Positions 9,240-18,461 of a DNA stretch of 64,000 nt are shown here, piece after piece. Below the pieces are notes generated by a model. It saw only the letters and a program-made list of their open reading frames with translations, ran no database searches and had not been told where the DNA came from. Made by a program: the position numbers and the translations under genes. Source of the stretch: Zoogloeaceae bacterium (lineage in GTDB: Bacteria; Pseudomonadota; Gammaproteobacteria; Burkholderiales; Rhodocyclaceae); the NCBI GenBank assembly GCA_024235595.1, contig JACKMC010000004.1:124001-188000 (forward strand), written 5' to 3'. Each line of letters starts with the position of its first letter. Position 1 is the first letter of the stretch.

Positions 9240-10088
9240 ATGCCGCTGCTGATCACCGGATACTTCCTCGGTGCCTTGGCGGCACTGGCGCTGCTTGCCT
9301 TCCCAAGGCTCCGCCAGGCGCTCGGTGCGCGCATCGCGATGGCGGGGCAATATGGCGCGAGGCGCTACTCGGCCCTCGAGCGGTATTGCGGCAGGGGCAT
9401 GCGGCAGACGCTTCGCGCGCTCCTTCCAGCGGCGCGGCTGGCCTGCCGGCGCAGCGGAGAACATCGCGGGCGGCTGTTGCTGGCGAGTGCGCTCGTCGTC
9501 CTCCCGCCGCTGCTCGTCGCGCTGGGCGCTGGCGTGCCGGATCTGTGGTTCAGCGAATACGGCCGTGCGGGCGATCGACACATCGAGGCCTTGCTGGCGG
9601 GCGAACAGCTCACTCCTCCCTTGCCGCTGCCCCCGGCGGTGTTCGTCACCCGCGAGGTCGAACGGCTCCTGCCGGAGCCCGCCAGCGCAAGCCGTGACTG
9701 GCAGTTGCTCGACGGCACCTTCCGGCAACGCCTGCTGACGGTGATCCGCCTGATGCGCGAGCGGCACGGCTACGAGCTGATCCTCCTCGAGGGCTATCGC
9801 AGCCCGGCGCGCCAGGACCGCCTGGCAAGCCTCGGGCCGCAGGTCACACGGGCGGGGGCGATGATGAGCTACCACCAGTACGGGCTGGCCGCCGATATCG
9901 CCTTCGTCGCCAAGGGCAGGATCGTCATCGACGCACGCGACCCCTGGGCGGCACGCGGCTATCGGCTCTATGGCGAACTTTCCGAAGCGCTGGGCCTGAC
10001 CTGGGGCGGCCGCTGGAAGATGCGCGACCTCGGCCATGTCGAGCTGCGTCGGCCCGGGGTGCTCGGGCGCGCGCCACACACCTCATGA
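9240..10088 (+). CDS. Membrane-anchored M15-type peptidoglycan L,D/D,D-peptidase, TagX-like
   Basis: 282 residues. Hydrophobic segments lie at about residues 3-20 and 80-100, so the protein is anchored in the inner membrane with a periplasmic C-terminal catalytic domain. That domain has the M15 zinc peptidase pattern: LLEGYRSPARQ, SYHQYGLAADIAF (His and Asp ligands) and WGGRW...RDLGHVEL (final His ligand). TagX of Acinetobacter is an M15-family L,D-endopeptidase that opens the cell wall for T6SS assembly and is encoded beside PAAR and TssM. The same neighbourhood here (PAAR 10 bp downstream, then TssM, TagF and OmpA) supports that role. Peptidase family is well supported; equivalence to TagX is inferred from context. 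Confidence 0.8.
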   Translation: MPLLITGYFLGALAALALLAFPRLRQALGARIAMAGQYGARRYSALERYCGRGMRQTLRALLPAARLACRRSGEHRGRLLLASALVVLPPLLVALGAGVPDLWFSEYGRAGDRHIEALLAGEQLTPPLPLPPAVFVTREVERLLPEPASASRDWQLLDGTFRQRLLTVIRLMRERHGYELILLEGYRSPARQDRLASLGPQVTRAGAMMSYHQYGLAADIAFVAKGRIVIDARDPWAARGYRLYGELSEALGLTWGGRWKMRDLGHVELRRPGVLGRAPHTS

Positions 10089-10098
10089 CGACGAATCC

Positions 10099-10365
10099 AT
10101 GACCAGACCCTTGATCCTGCTCGGCGACAAGACCAGCCACGGCGGCACCGTGATCAGCGCCTCGGCAAGCTCCGACTGCAACGGCCGCGGCATCGCGCGG
10201 GTCGGCGACAAGGTCAGCTGCCCCCGCAAGGGCCATGGACGCGTGAGCGTCATCGTCTCCGGCGATCCGGGCGCCCTGATCGACGGTCGGCCCGCGGCCC
10301 GCCACGGCGACAGGACCGCCTGCGGCGCAATGCTGATCGCCAGCCAGGCACTGACCACCGACTGA
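10099..10365 (+). CDS. PAAR-domain T6SS spike-tip protein
   Basis: 88 residues with no extension, so a minimal PAAR protein. PAAR proteins form the cone that sharpens the VgrG spike and is fired with it. The family pattern is visible: GDKTSHGGTVISAS at the N-terminus, VARVGDKVSCP-like ARVGDKVSCPRKGHG in the middle, and GRPAARHGDRTACGA near the end. These supply the histidines and cysteine that bind zinc at the tip. The start at 10099 gives MTRPLILLGD, 10 nt after the M15 peptidase stop. No toxin domain is fused, so any effector is carried elsewhere. Confidence 0.92.
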   Translation: MTRPLILLGDKTSHGGTVISASASSDCNGRGIARVGDKVSCPRKGHGRVSVIVSGDPGALIDGRPAARHGDRTACGAMLIASQALTTD

Positions 10366-10374
10366 AGCACCGAA

Positions 10375-11754
10375 ATGCCACTTTCCGCACGCCTCTTTCG
10401 CACCGGCACCCTGCTCCTGCTCGCCTGCGTCCTGGTGTGGGCGCTCGTGCTTGCCTGGTGGGCCGACGAGGAGCGCACCCCCAGCACGCACGACATGGTC
10501 CTCTACATGGCCGCCCTGCCGCTGGCGCTGGTCGGCGGCTTCGTGCTCCTCAAGCGCTTCATCGACGGCTTGAGGCAAGCCGCGATCGCACCGGCTCGCG
10601 TCGACGCGCCGCCGTCGGCACCGCCGGCACCGAGCCGGAGTTCACAGACGCGGCTCGCGCTGCGTGCGGGTTTCCTGCGCACCGCCGCCGGCGACGACGC
10701 GGCGCAGCTGCGCAAGGCGCTGGCCGCAGGCAAGCGCCCCGCGCCGGACCCCGAATTCAGGGACGTTGAGGGCTTCCCGGTGTTCGCGGCACGCATCGAC
10801 GGACTCGCCTGCGATGCGCTTCGCTGCGAGGTGGACGAACTTGCCGGATCCTTGCAGCTCGCGCCGCTCGGCGACCCGGCCATGCTGCGCGCCCTCGCAG
10901 CGCTGGAGCTGCTGCTTGGGGAGAGCCTCGACGCACTGCTGGCCCCCGATCACCCGGGATCTGGCGAGGCCGCGCCGGTGGGCCGGGTGCTGTGGTTCGT
11001 TCCCCAAGGCTGGCCCGCTCCCGCCCATGCGCTGCTCGCAACCTGGCTGCGCGGCCGCAGCGACGACCCGGCGCTGGCACTTCCCGAGCCGCAGATCCTG
11101 CCGGTGCGCTCGGCCAACGAGCTCGCACGGCAACTCGCCTTCCAGGCCGCGCAGATCGCGCCCGGCGAGCGCCTGCTGGTCTTGGCCACCGAGTCATTCC
11201 TGGGCGAGGACACCCTCCTGGGGTGGGGCGCGTCGGGCCGGCTGTTCAGCCCCGTGCATCAGCATGGCCGCGTTCCGGGCGAAGCGAGCGCCGCCTTGCT
11301 GCTCACCCCCTGTGGCGAAAGTGGCGGCGCGCAGCAAGCGCTTGCGATGATGTCCGCCCCGCGCTGCGAAAACAGGAGCCAATCAGCCGATGCCCCGGGC
11401 CGCACGCACAGCGGCGTGCTTTCGGCGGTGCTCGCGAATGCCCTTGAAAGCACCGCCACCGAGCCCCTGCGCATCGACACCGTGGTGAGCGACATCGATC
11501 ACCGCGCGACGCGCAGCAGCGAACTCTTCGCCGCGCTGGGTGCCGATTTCGACCATCTCGACCCCACGCACGATGTCTTTGCGGTGGCAACGAGCTGCGG
11601 CGACACCGGCATCGTCGCGGCCCTGCTCTGCATCATCCTCGCCGGCGAGACGGCCCGCGAGCGCAATAGCCCGGTGCTGTGCCTGCTTGCCCAGCACGCC
11701 CTCGAGCGCTCCGCCCTGGTGCTGACGCCGGTCGCCGAGCCGCCGATCACCTGA
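10375..11754 (+). CDS. T6SS-linked membrane protein with a thiolase-like C-terminal region
   Basis: 459 residues with no family I can name firmly. Two hydrophobic segments at about residues 12-30 and 42-60 place the remainder on one side of the inner membrane. The C-terminal 110 residues are suggestive of a ketosynthase/thiolase fold: VVSDIDHRATRSSELFAAL followed by ATSCGDTGIVAALLCIILA resembles the region around the second catalytic His of ketosynthases (CGHTGAAAG-like). The usual His is replaced by Asp, so no enzyme activity is expected. It sits between PAAR and TssM with gaps of 9 and 16 nt, so it is probably part of the T6SS operon. Role unknown. Confidence 0.7.
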   Translation: MPLSARLFRTGTLLLLACVLVWALVLAWWADEERTPSTHDMVLYMAALPLALVGGFVLLKRFIDGLRQAAIAPARVDAPPSAPPAPSRSSQTRLALRAGFLRTAAGDDAAQLRKALAAGKRPAPDPEFRDVEGFPVFAARIDGLACDALRCEVDELAGSLQLAPLGDPAMLRALAALELLLGESLDALLAPDHPGSGEAAPVGRVLWFVPQGWPAPAHALLATWLRGRSDDPALALPEPQILPVRSANELARQLAFQAAQIAPGERLLVLATESFLGEDTLLGWGASGRLFSPVHQHGRVPGEASAALLLTPCGESGGAQQALAMMSAPRCENRSQSADAPGRTHSGVLSAVLANALESTATEPLRIDTVVSDIDHRATRSSELFAALGADFDHLDPTHDVFAVATSCGDTGIVAALLCIILAGETARERNSPVLCLLAQHALERSALVLTPVAEPPIT

Positions 11755-11770
11755 AACGCCTACGCCAGCC

Positions 11771-14700
11771 ATGTCCCGTCTTCGATCCATTCTCTTCGAT
11801 TCACGCACCCTGTCCCTGATCGGCATCGCAGCGCTGGCGGCCCTGTTCTTCCTCGGCGCACAAACCCTCGAACTCGCCCTCTACTGGGCGGCGCTGGCCA
11901 GCGGTGTGCTGCTGCTCACATGGCTCGCCACATGGCTATGGCGGCGGCGCCAGGCCCGTCGCGCCGCAGATCGCCTCGATGCGGTTCTCGACGAACAGGC
12001 GGCGCGTGCCGAAGCCCGCGCGGCATCCGCCAGACAGCCCGAGATCGCCGCATTGCGCCAACGCCTGAACGGGGCGATCAGGACCATCCGCAGCTCACGT
12101 CTTGGCGAGCGCTCCGGCCGCGCCGCGCTCTACGAACTGCCGTGGTACATGCTGATCGGCAACCCGGCGGCCGGCAAGAGTTCGGCGGTGGTCAACTCGG
12201 GCCTCACCTTTCCCTTCGCCGACCAGCACGGCTCGGTGATCCAGGGCGTGGGCGGCACGCGCAACTGCGACTGGTTCTTCACCACCGAAGGAATCCTGCT
12301 CGACACCGCGGGCCGCTACGCCATCCACGAAGAGGACCGCAGCGAATGGCTGGGCTTCCTCGACCTGCTGCGCAGACATCGCCCGCGCGCGCCGATCAAC
12401 GGCATCGTGGTTGCCGCGAGCATCGCCGAGCTGGCGGCCAATCCGCCCGAGTTCGCCATCACCCTCGCCAAGAAGCTGCGACAGCGCGTCCAGGAGCTCA
12501 CCGAGCGACTCGAGGTCTTCGCGCCGGTGTACCTCATGTTCACCAAGGCGGATCTGATCACCGGCTTCAGCGAGTTCTTCCAGGACGCCGACGGCAACGA
12601 ACGCAACCGCGTGTGGGGCGCATCGCTGCCCTTCGATCCACAGCGCGGCAATGACGCCATCGAGCGCTTCGAGCGGCACTTCGACGAGCTCTACCAGGGG
12701 CTCCGGGAGATGAGCGTGGCGCAGATGTCGATCGCCCGCGGCACCACCATGCCGCCCGGCCTGCTCGCCTTTCCGCTCGAGTTCGCAGCGCTCAAGCCGG
12801 CCCTGCGGGCCTTCGTGGCGACGCTGTTCGAAGACAACCCCTTCCAGTTCAAACCGGTCTTCCGCGGTTTCTATTTCACCAGCGCCCTGCAGGAGGGCGA
12901 AACCCGCAGCAATGCCGAAGCGCGCATCGAACAGCGCTTCGGCCTCACCGGCGCCGGCCTGCAGAACACCCGCGTCGCCTCGCGCCACGGCTTCTTTCTC
13001 AAGGATCTGTTCGCGCGCGTGGTCTTTGCGGACCGCAACCTGGTCAGGCGCCAGACCAGTCGCCGCAAGCAGCGGTTGCGACTGGCGGCCTTTGCGCTGT
13101 CGATGGCCCTGCTCGGCACCGCCCTGGCGGGCTGGACCTGGTCCTACCTCGGCAACCGGCAACTGCTGGCCAATGTCGAAGCCGACCTCGACAAGGCGGT
13201 GGACCTGCAGCGCGGGCGCGACGACCTGCAGTCGCGTCTCGAGGCGCTGGAGATCCTGCAGGACCGACTCGAGCAGCTCGAACGATTCGGGCACGAGCGC
13301 CCGCTGGCAGTCGGTCTCGGGCTCTACCAGGGCAAGCGCATCGAGGCCCGGCTGCGACGCGAGTATTTTTCCGGCATCGAGATCGTGCTGCTGGAGCCGG
13401 TGAGCCGCAATCTCGAGGCCTTCCTCGAGGAGGTCAATCGCAGCCCCGAAGCGCTCTCGGCGCAGGACGCCGGCGCCCCGCAGCGCCCCGCCCCGGCGCT
13501 CGCGCCCATGCCCTACCGCGAAGCCTCGCCGCGCCGGGTGGACGATGCCTACAACGCGCTCAAGACCTACCTCATGCTGGGTGCCCCCGAGCACGCGGAG
13601 CTCGGTCACCTCAATGATCAGCTCACGCGCTTCTGGCGCGGCTGGCTCGACGACAATCGCGGCACCATGCCGCGCGAGCAGATGATCCGGCTCGCCGGGC
13701 GGCTGCTGTCCTTCCATCTCTCCCACGCGGCCGATGCCGACTGGCCAAGGATCAGGCCCAATCTCGCGATCGTCGACCTGACGCGCCAGAACCTGCGCAA
13801 GGTGGTGCGTGGAATGCCGGCCCAGGAGCGCGTCTATGCGCAGATCAAGGCACGCGCCTCGACGCGTTTCGCGCCGGTCACCGTGGCGAGCATCGTCGGC
13901 AAGGACGGCGCCGGGCTCGTCAGCGGCAGCCAGGCCGTCTCCGGCGCCTTCACCCTGCGAGCGTGGCGCGAGCACGTCGAGCCACAGATCCGTCGCGCCG
14001 CGAACGAATCGCTGCAAAGCGCCGACTGGGTGCTCGACATCTCAAGTCGCGACGACCTCTCGCTCGAGGGCAGCCCCGAGCAGATCCGCAAGCAGCTCGT
14101 CGCCAGCTACAAGACCGACTATGCGAACGCCTGGAAGGGCTTCATGCAGGGAATCGCCATCACCCCCTTCGAGAACTTCGATGATGCGGTCGAGCGGATC
14201 AACACCCTCGGCGACCCGCAGCGCTCGCCGATTGTGGCGCTGCTTCGCAGCATCGACGAACAGACCTCCTGGGACAGCCCCGGCAAGTTCAATGCCGGGC
14301 TGGAGCGTGGCCGGCAAGGCTTCGTCGAGTGGTTCAAGCGCTCGGTCCTGCGCCTCGCGCCGAGCCGCGTGGAGGTGGACGTGAACCTCGCCACGCCGCC
14401 CGCGGCGGTGCAGATGGGGCCGGTCGGCGAGGCCTTCGCCGGCATCTCGCGTCTCACCATGCAGCGCGACAGCGGCCCGGCGCTGCTCGACACCTATCTG
14501 AAGCAGCTCTCGGCCCTGCGCGGTCGGCTCAACCAGTTGCGCAACCAGGGCGATCCTGGCCCCGGCGCACGACAGCTCATGCAGCAGACCATCGGGGGAG
14601 GCGGCTCCGAACTCGCCGCAACCCTGCGCTTCGTCGACGAGCAGATGCTCGCCGGCATGAACGATGCACAGCGCGTCGTCGTCAGGCCCTTGCTGGTGAG

Positions 14701-15529
14701 ACCCCTGCTGCAGACCTTCAATGCGCTGGTCGAGCCCACCGAAACCGAGCTCAACAAGATCTGGCAGGCCCAGGTGCGTGAACCCTTCATCCGCAACCTG
14801 GCGGCGAAATATCCCTTCAGCGCCGGGGCCCGCATCGAGGCCACGCCGGCCGAGATCGGCAAGATCTTCGGCCCGCAAGGCGCCATTGCCAGCTACCTCG
14901 ACACCGCGGTGGGGCCGTTGGTGATACGCCGCGGCGATCTCGTCACGCCGCGCACCTGGGGCGATCTCGGGGTGAGGCTCAACCCCGCCTTCGTCACCGG
15001 GGTCGGGCCCTGGGTGGCGCCGCTCGCGGGTGGCGCCGACGCGCGCGAGGGCAAGGCCGGCGAGACATCCGGAAAAACCGTGTTCCAGCTTCAACCCCGC
15101 CCTGTGCCCGGCACCGCCGAATACACCGTCGAGATCGACGGCCAGAAGCTGCGCTATCGCAACACCCCGCCGCAATGGGCCAACTTCGTGTGGCCGAACG
15201 AAGGCGGAACGCCCGGCGCACGCATCACCGCCACCACTTTCGCCGGCAAGACCGTCGAGGTGGTGAATCTTCCGGGGCGCTTCGGCCTCGAGCGGCTCAT
15301 CAGCGGTGCCCGGCGCAAGCGCCTGCCGGACGGCAGCTTCGAGATGTCATGGAGTGCCGAATCCCTCACCGTGAGCCTCGCGCTGCGCATCATCAGCAGC
15401 CCCGAGAGCCGCGCCAACGACGAGGAGACGCCGACCCGGCCGGGACTCGGCGGCGCCCGCCTGCCCGAGCGCATCGCCGGCCCGCAACTCGACCCGCGGC
15501 AACTGGCGCGCAGCGAGGTCGGGCAATGA
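11771..15529 (+). CDS. tssM: T6SS membrane complex subunit TssM (IcmF family)
   Basis: 1252 residues, close to the usual TssM length. TssM spans the inner membrane and periplasm and, with TssL and TssJ, forms the trans-envelope channel. Hydrophobic segments lie at about residues 15-55, and a further one lies near residue 435-452 (LAAFALSMALLGTALAGW). Between them is the cytoplasmic GTPase-like domain with Walker A GNPAAGKSSAVVNSG near residue 132 and the TAGRY switch (LLDTAGRYA). The long periplasmic part ends in the IcmF C-terminal beta domain (FVWPNEGG, then ARITATTFAGKTVEV). The TGA overlaps the next start as ATGA, implying translational coupling with tagF. Neither TssL nor TssJ is in the window. 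Confidence 0.95.
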   Translation: MSRLRSILFDSRTLSLIGIAALAALFFLGAQTLELALYWAALASGVLLLTWLATWLWRRRQARRAADRLDAVLDEQAARAEARAASARQPEIAALRQRLNGAIRTIRSSRLGERSGRAALYELPWYMLIGNPAAGKSSAVVNSGLTFPFADQHGSVIQGVGGTRNCDWFFTTEGILLDTAGRYAIHEEDRSEWLGFLDLLRRHRPRAPINGIVVAASIAELAANPPEFAITLAKKLRQRVQELTERLEVFAPVYLMFTKADLITGFSEFFQDADGNERNRVWGASLPFDPQRGNDAIERFERHFDELYQGLREMSVAQMSIARGTTMPPGLLAFPLEFAALKPALRAFVATLFEDNPFQFKPVFRGFYFTSALQEGETRSNAEARIEQRFGLTGAGLQNTRVASRHGFFLKDLFARVVFADRNLVRRQTSRRKQRLRLAAFALSMALLGTALAGWTWSYLGNRQLLANVEADLDKAVDLQRGRDDLQSRLEALEILQDRLEQLERFGHERPLAVGLGLYQGKRIEARLRREYFSGIEIVLLEPVSRNLEAFLEEVNRSPEALSAQDAGAPQRPAPALAPMPYREASPRRVDDAYNALKTYLMLGAPEHAELGHLNDQLTRFWRGWLDDNRGTMPREQMIRLAGRLLSFHLSHAADADWPRIRPNLAIVDLTRQNLRKVVRGMPAQERVYAQIKARASTRFAPVTVASIVGKDGAGLVSGSQAVSGAFTLRAWREHVEPQIRRAANESLQSADWVLDISSRDDLSLEGSPEQIRKQLVASYKTDYANAWKGFMQGIAITPFENFDDAVERINTLGDPQRSPIVALLRSIDEQTSWDSPGKFNAGLERGRQGFVEWFKRSVLRLAPSRVEVDVNLATPPAAVQMGPVGEAFAGISRLTMQRDSGPALLDTYLKQLSALRGRLNQLRNQGDPGPGARQLMQQTIGGGGSELAATLRFVDEQMLAGMNDAQRVVVRPLLVRPLLQTFNALVEPTETELNKIWQAQVREPFIRNLAAKYPFSAGARIEATPAEIGKIFGPQGAIASYLDTAVGPLVIRRGDLVTPRTWGDLGVRLNPAFVTGVGPWVAPLAGGADAREGKAGETSGKTVFQLQPRPVPGTAEYTVEIDGQKLRYRNTPPQWANFVWPNEGGTPGARITATTFAGKTVEVVNLPGRFGLERLISGARRKRLPDGSFEMSWSAESLTVSLALRIISSPESRANDEETPTRPGLGGARLPERIAGPQLDPRQLARSEVGQ

Positions 15530-16509
15530 GCGAGGCAATCCTCGGCCGCCACCCGGCCTTCTTCGGAAAACTGCCCTCGCGCGGCGACTTCGTGCGCAGC
15601 AGCGGCGACGCGGGACTGCTCGCGCCGCTCGACCGTTGGCTGTCCCGCACGATGGAGCTGTTGTGCGAGAACCCACGCTGGAAACAACGCTACGACGCCC
15701 AGCCCGGCATCGACTTCGCCTTCCTCGGCGCCCGCTCGCGGCTGTCCATCGCCGGCCACCTGATGCCCAGCCGCGACGCCTCGCAGCGGCGCTTCCCCTT
15801 CATCGCCGCGATCGGCATCGACAACGAGGACCCGCTCGGCTTTCTCTCCAACGCACCGCGACGCCTCTCCGAAACATGGGCGCGGCTGGACCATGGCGTT
15901 CGCGAGGCCGCTCGCGCCACGAACGCGACGGCGTCGCTCGAAGCGCTGACCGGACAGCCGGTCGCGGTCGACACCAGCGCCGCCGGGCGCAGCGCGATCG
16001 GCGACTTTCTCGCCGGCGAACGCTGCGGCGAGCTCGAAACGCGATTGAGCGCAGCGGGCCAGCGGGTGGACCTGCGGCGGCTGGTGATCGCCCTCGGCCT
16101 GCTGCTGCAACCGCTTGCCACCACGCCGGCTGCGGTGATCGGGCGCGGGCTCGACCTGCCGCTCCCCGCCGAGCCCGCGCTGCGCGATAGCGTGGCGACG
16201 CTGTGGCTGCATCTGATCGGCGGTTTCCTGCGCCGAACCAACATCGAGCTGCAGATTCTGCTGGCACCGGTCGAAGGCCGCTCGCGCATGGTGATCGGTT
16301 TCCAGGGGGCCTCGGCCCCGAGCCTGGTGAGCGTCTTCGATCCGCACGCCATCGAGCCACACAATATCCGCATCGACGACCCGCAATGGGTCGAAGAGCG
16401 GATCGGCGCGGACTACGGACTGGCCAAGCTGTCGAGCTATCTGTCGCAACCCGCACTGCCGCTCGAGCGCGCCGTCGCCACCTTTCGCGAAGTACTGCTC
16501 GGAGAATGA
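15526..16509 (+). CDS. tagF: T6SS accessory protein TagF
   Basis: 327 residues. TagF proteins act in T6SS control; in Pseudomonas TagF represses H1-T6SS posttranslationally. The N-terminal family signature is clear (PAFFGKLPSRGDFVRS), with the later RFPFIAAIGID segment and conserved tryptophans. The start at 15526 overlaps the tssM stop by 4 nt (ATGA), and the stop overlaps the next gene in the same way. This indicates one translationally coupled unit with tssM and the OmpA-type gene. No PppA phosphatase domain is fused. Confidence 0.92.
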   Translation: MSEAILGRHPAFFGKLPSRGDFVRSSGDAGLLAPLDRWLSRTMELLCENPRWKQRYDAQPGIDFAFLGARSRLSIAGHLMPSRDASQRRFPFIAAIGIDNEDPLGFLSNAPRRLSETWARLDHGVREAARATNATASLEALTGQPVAVDTSAAGRSAIGDFLAGERCGELETRLSAAGQRVDLRRLVIALGLLLQPLATTPAAVIGRGLDLPLPAEPALRDSVATLWLHLIGGFLRRTNIELQILLAPVEGRSRMVIGFQGASAPSLVSVFDPHAIEPHNIRIDDPQWVEERIGADYGLAKLSSYLSQPALPLERAVATFREVLLGE

Positions 16510-17300
16510 CGATGAACACGTTCTTGCAAGGGCGCCTCGCCCTGGCAACATGCGCCTTGCTCATGGCGCAGGCGGCGGTCGCTGCCGCCGACCCACCCGG
16601 CGAAACCGGCAGCGCCGTGGTCGCCAGCGGCACCGTGCCCGATGAAGCGGCGCGCGCCGCGATCCTCGGCAAGCTGCGAAGCATCTACGGCCACCAGCGG
16701 GTGATCGATCGGCTCGAGGTTGGCGGCGTGATCCCGCCCCCCGGATGGACCGACCGGATCAGCGCCGCGCTCGACGACACGCTCAGGCAGGTCCGCGACG
16801 GTCGTCTCGAAATAGACGGCACCCGCGTCGCCATCAGCGGCACCGTCGCCAACGAGGCCCAGCGCCAGGCCCTGGTCAGCGATATCGCCACCGCCCTGAG
16901 CCCCGCCTATACCGTGCGCAGCACCTTGCGCGTCGGCAACAATGCCCAGGCAAGCCTCGACGAGGTGCTGGCGAGGCGGATCGTGGAATTTCGCAGCGGC
17001 AGCGCCACCCTCACCCCACAAGGCGTCGAGCTGCTCGATGAACTGGCCGGGATCATTCGCACCCTCGACGCGAGCCGCATCCAGATCATCGGCCACACCG
17101 ACAGCAGCGGCGAACGACTCGCCAATGTGGCGCTCAGCCTCGCCCGCGCCGACGCGGTGCGGACATACCTGATCCGCCAGGGCATCGCCGCCGAGCGCCT
17201 CGGCACGCTCGGGGCGGGGCCGGACCGGCCGCTTGCCGACAATGCCACCGAGGCAGGCCGCGCCCGCAACAGGCGCATCGAATTGCGCGTAGTGCACTGA
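16506..17300 (+). CDS. OmpA-family peptidoglycan-binding lipo/periplasmic protein of the T6SS cluster (TagN-like)
   Basis: 264 residues. The N-terminus is a signal peptide (hydrophobic stretch LALATCALLMAQAAVAA, likely cleaved after AVAA). The middle (about residues 40-140) resembles BON-type repeats, with two ISGTV-like strands around residues 38 and 114. The C-terminal domain, about residues 150-264, is OmpA-like with IQIIGHTDSSG and the closing ARNRRIELRV motif that binds diaminopimelate in peptidoglycan. In Acinetobacter-type T6SS clusters an OmpA-like protein (TagN) lies beside tssM and tagF and probably anchors the complex to the wall. The start at 16506 gives a 4-nt ATGA overlap with tagF; ATG at 16512 is an alternative. 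Confidence 0.88.
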   Translation: MTMNTFLQGRLALATCALLMAQAAVAAADPPGETGSAVVASGTVPDEAARAAILGKLRSIYGHQRVIDRLEVGGVIPPPGWTDRISAALDDTLRQVRDGRLEIDGTRVAISGTVANEAQRQALVSDIATALSPAYTVRSTLRVGNNAQASLDEVLARRIVEFRSGSATLTPQGVELLDELAGIIRTLDASRIQIIGHTDSSGERLANVALSLARADAVRTYLIRQGIAAERLGTLGAGPDRPLADNATEAGRARNRRIELRVVH

Positions 17301-17333
17301 CCGGGCCCGCCGCATGGCGGACCGCGGCGCGGC

Positions 17334-18392
17334 TCAGTCGCTTGTCGGCGCCGCCGCCTCGAGCCCCAGCAATTGCTCGATATGGGCGAGCTCGCCGCCA
17401 TCGCGCACCACGCTGCGCAGCCACTCGTGCAGCGGCATTTCGCCCCAGCGCGCGGCCTTCTCGGCCAGATAGGCCACCGGGCTGTGCGGCTCGGTGGCGC
17501 GGAAGAAACGTGCGACTTCGCGCAGTTGGCGGATCGCCTCATCGCGCGTCATGGCGCCGGCCGTAGCGGTATTCGCCGTCCGCTCCGCGGCGCTCCCCGG
17601 CCCCTCGCCTCGCGCTTCGCCGGAACACGGCGTGGGCGGCTGTGCCTGCCGTCCCGCGAAAGCGTCAAAGGTCTGCGCAAGCGTCTGCAGGGTGTCACGG
17701 GTCGCCGACCAACCGGGCGCCTCCGCGCCCAGCCGCGCCTCGAGCAGCGCTTCGAGCGCATCGAGGGTGGCAAGGCAATCGCTCACGGCGCTCGCTCCGG
17801 CCTCGAAAGACCCCCGCGGCGTGGCAGCACGGGCGGCGTCGAAGCGCTCGATCCCCGCATCCGCGCCAGGCAGCGCATCGCCCTGCAACGCGGATCGTTC
17901 GGCCTGCCGCGTACGGGCCCGCATCGCTTCGAGATCGGCGAGGCTGAAGCGGCCGTGCACCGAATCGGTCAACGGGCAGCGACGGAGCCAGCCCGGCGCG
18001 CGGCCCGCAACCCACGCCAGGGCGCCGCTCCTTAGCTCGAAATCGTCGTCGTCCGGGAGTGGATGAAGCCCGTCCCAGAACCTCGCACACAAGGCTTCGA
18101 GCAAGGACAGGCCGCGCCCCAGGCCAGCGATTCCGTGGCTGTGGGTCCACGCCTCGGCGAGCCACCCGGCGATGCGCAGGTCCTTGCTGCGCTGGGCCAG
18201 CAGGGCTTCGCATCGGCGCGCCACCAGCGCCCAGTCGGCCTCCTTCAGGGCGCTTCGCCACTCCCCCTGTTCGAGAGTCGGATCGTCCGCGCGGCGCGCC
18301 TCGGCGATTTCGTCGAAATCCGGCGAAAAACTCAGGTCATGCCCGCAGATCCCGCCGGCCGGGAGTGGAGACAGCAGCGCTGACAGTTCCAT
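17334..18392 (-). CDS. tssA: T6SS baseplate/cap protein TssA (ImpA N-terminal family)
   Basis: 352 residues from the ATG at 18392, which has GGAG 8 nt upstream; a TTG 24 nt further out is an alternative. TssA proteins nucleate or cap the contractile sheath. The N-terminal ImpA domain is recognisable: SPLPAGGICGHDLSFSPDF, then WRSALKEADW and SLLEALCARFWDGLHPLPD. A Pro/Gly-rich linker leads to a shorter C-terminal domain ending HSPVAYLAEKAARWGEMPL. It is convergent with the OmpA-type gene and on the opposite strand to the rest of the T6SS block, so it has its own promoter. Confidence 0.9.
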   Translation of the reverse strand: MELSALLSPLPAGGICGHDLSFSPDFDEIAEARRADDPTLEQGEWRSALKEADWALVARRCEALLAQRSKDLRIAGWLAEAWTHSHGIAGLGRGLSLLEALCARFWDGLHPLPDDDDFELRSGALAWVAGRAPGWLRRCPLTDSVHGRFSLADLEAMRARTRQAERSALQGDALPGADAGIERFDAARAATPRGSFEAGASAVSDCLATLDALEALLEARLGAEAPGWSATRDTLQTLAQTFDAFAGRQAQPPTPCSGEARGEGPGSAAERTANTATAGAMTRDEAIRQLREVARFFRATEPHSPVAYLAEKAARWGEMPLHEWLRSVVRDGGELAHIEQLLGLEAAAPTSD

Positions 18393-18461
18393 GTCGCGGC
18401 TCCAGAAAAATGACAAACGCGAATTCTAGCAAACCCTGGGAGAGCCCCGGGGAGCGGCAGC

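Noticed and set aside
12095..14017. 640-residue minus-strand frame inside tssM
   Set aside because: Antisense shadow of tssM, which has full IcmF motifs.
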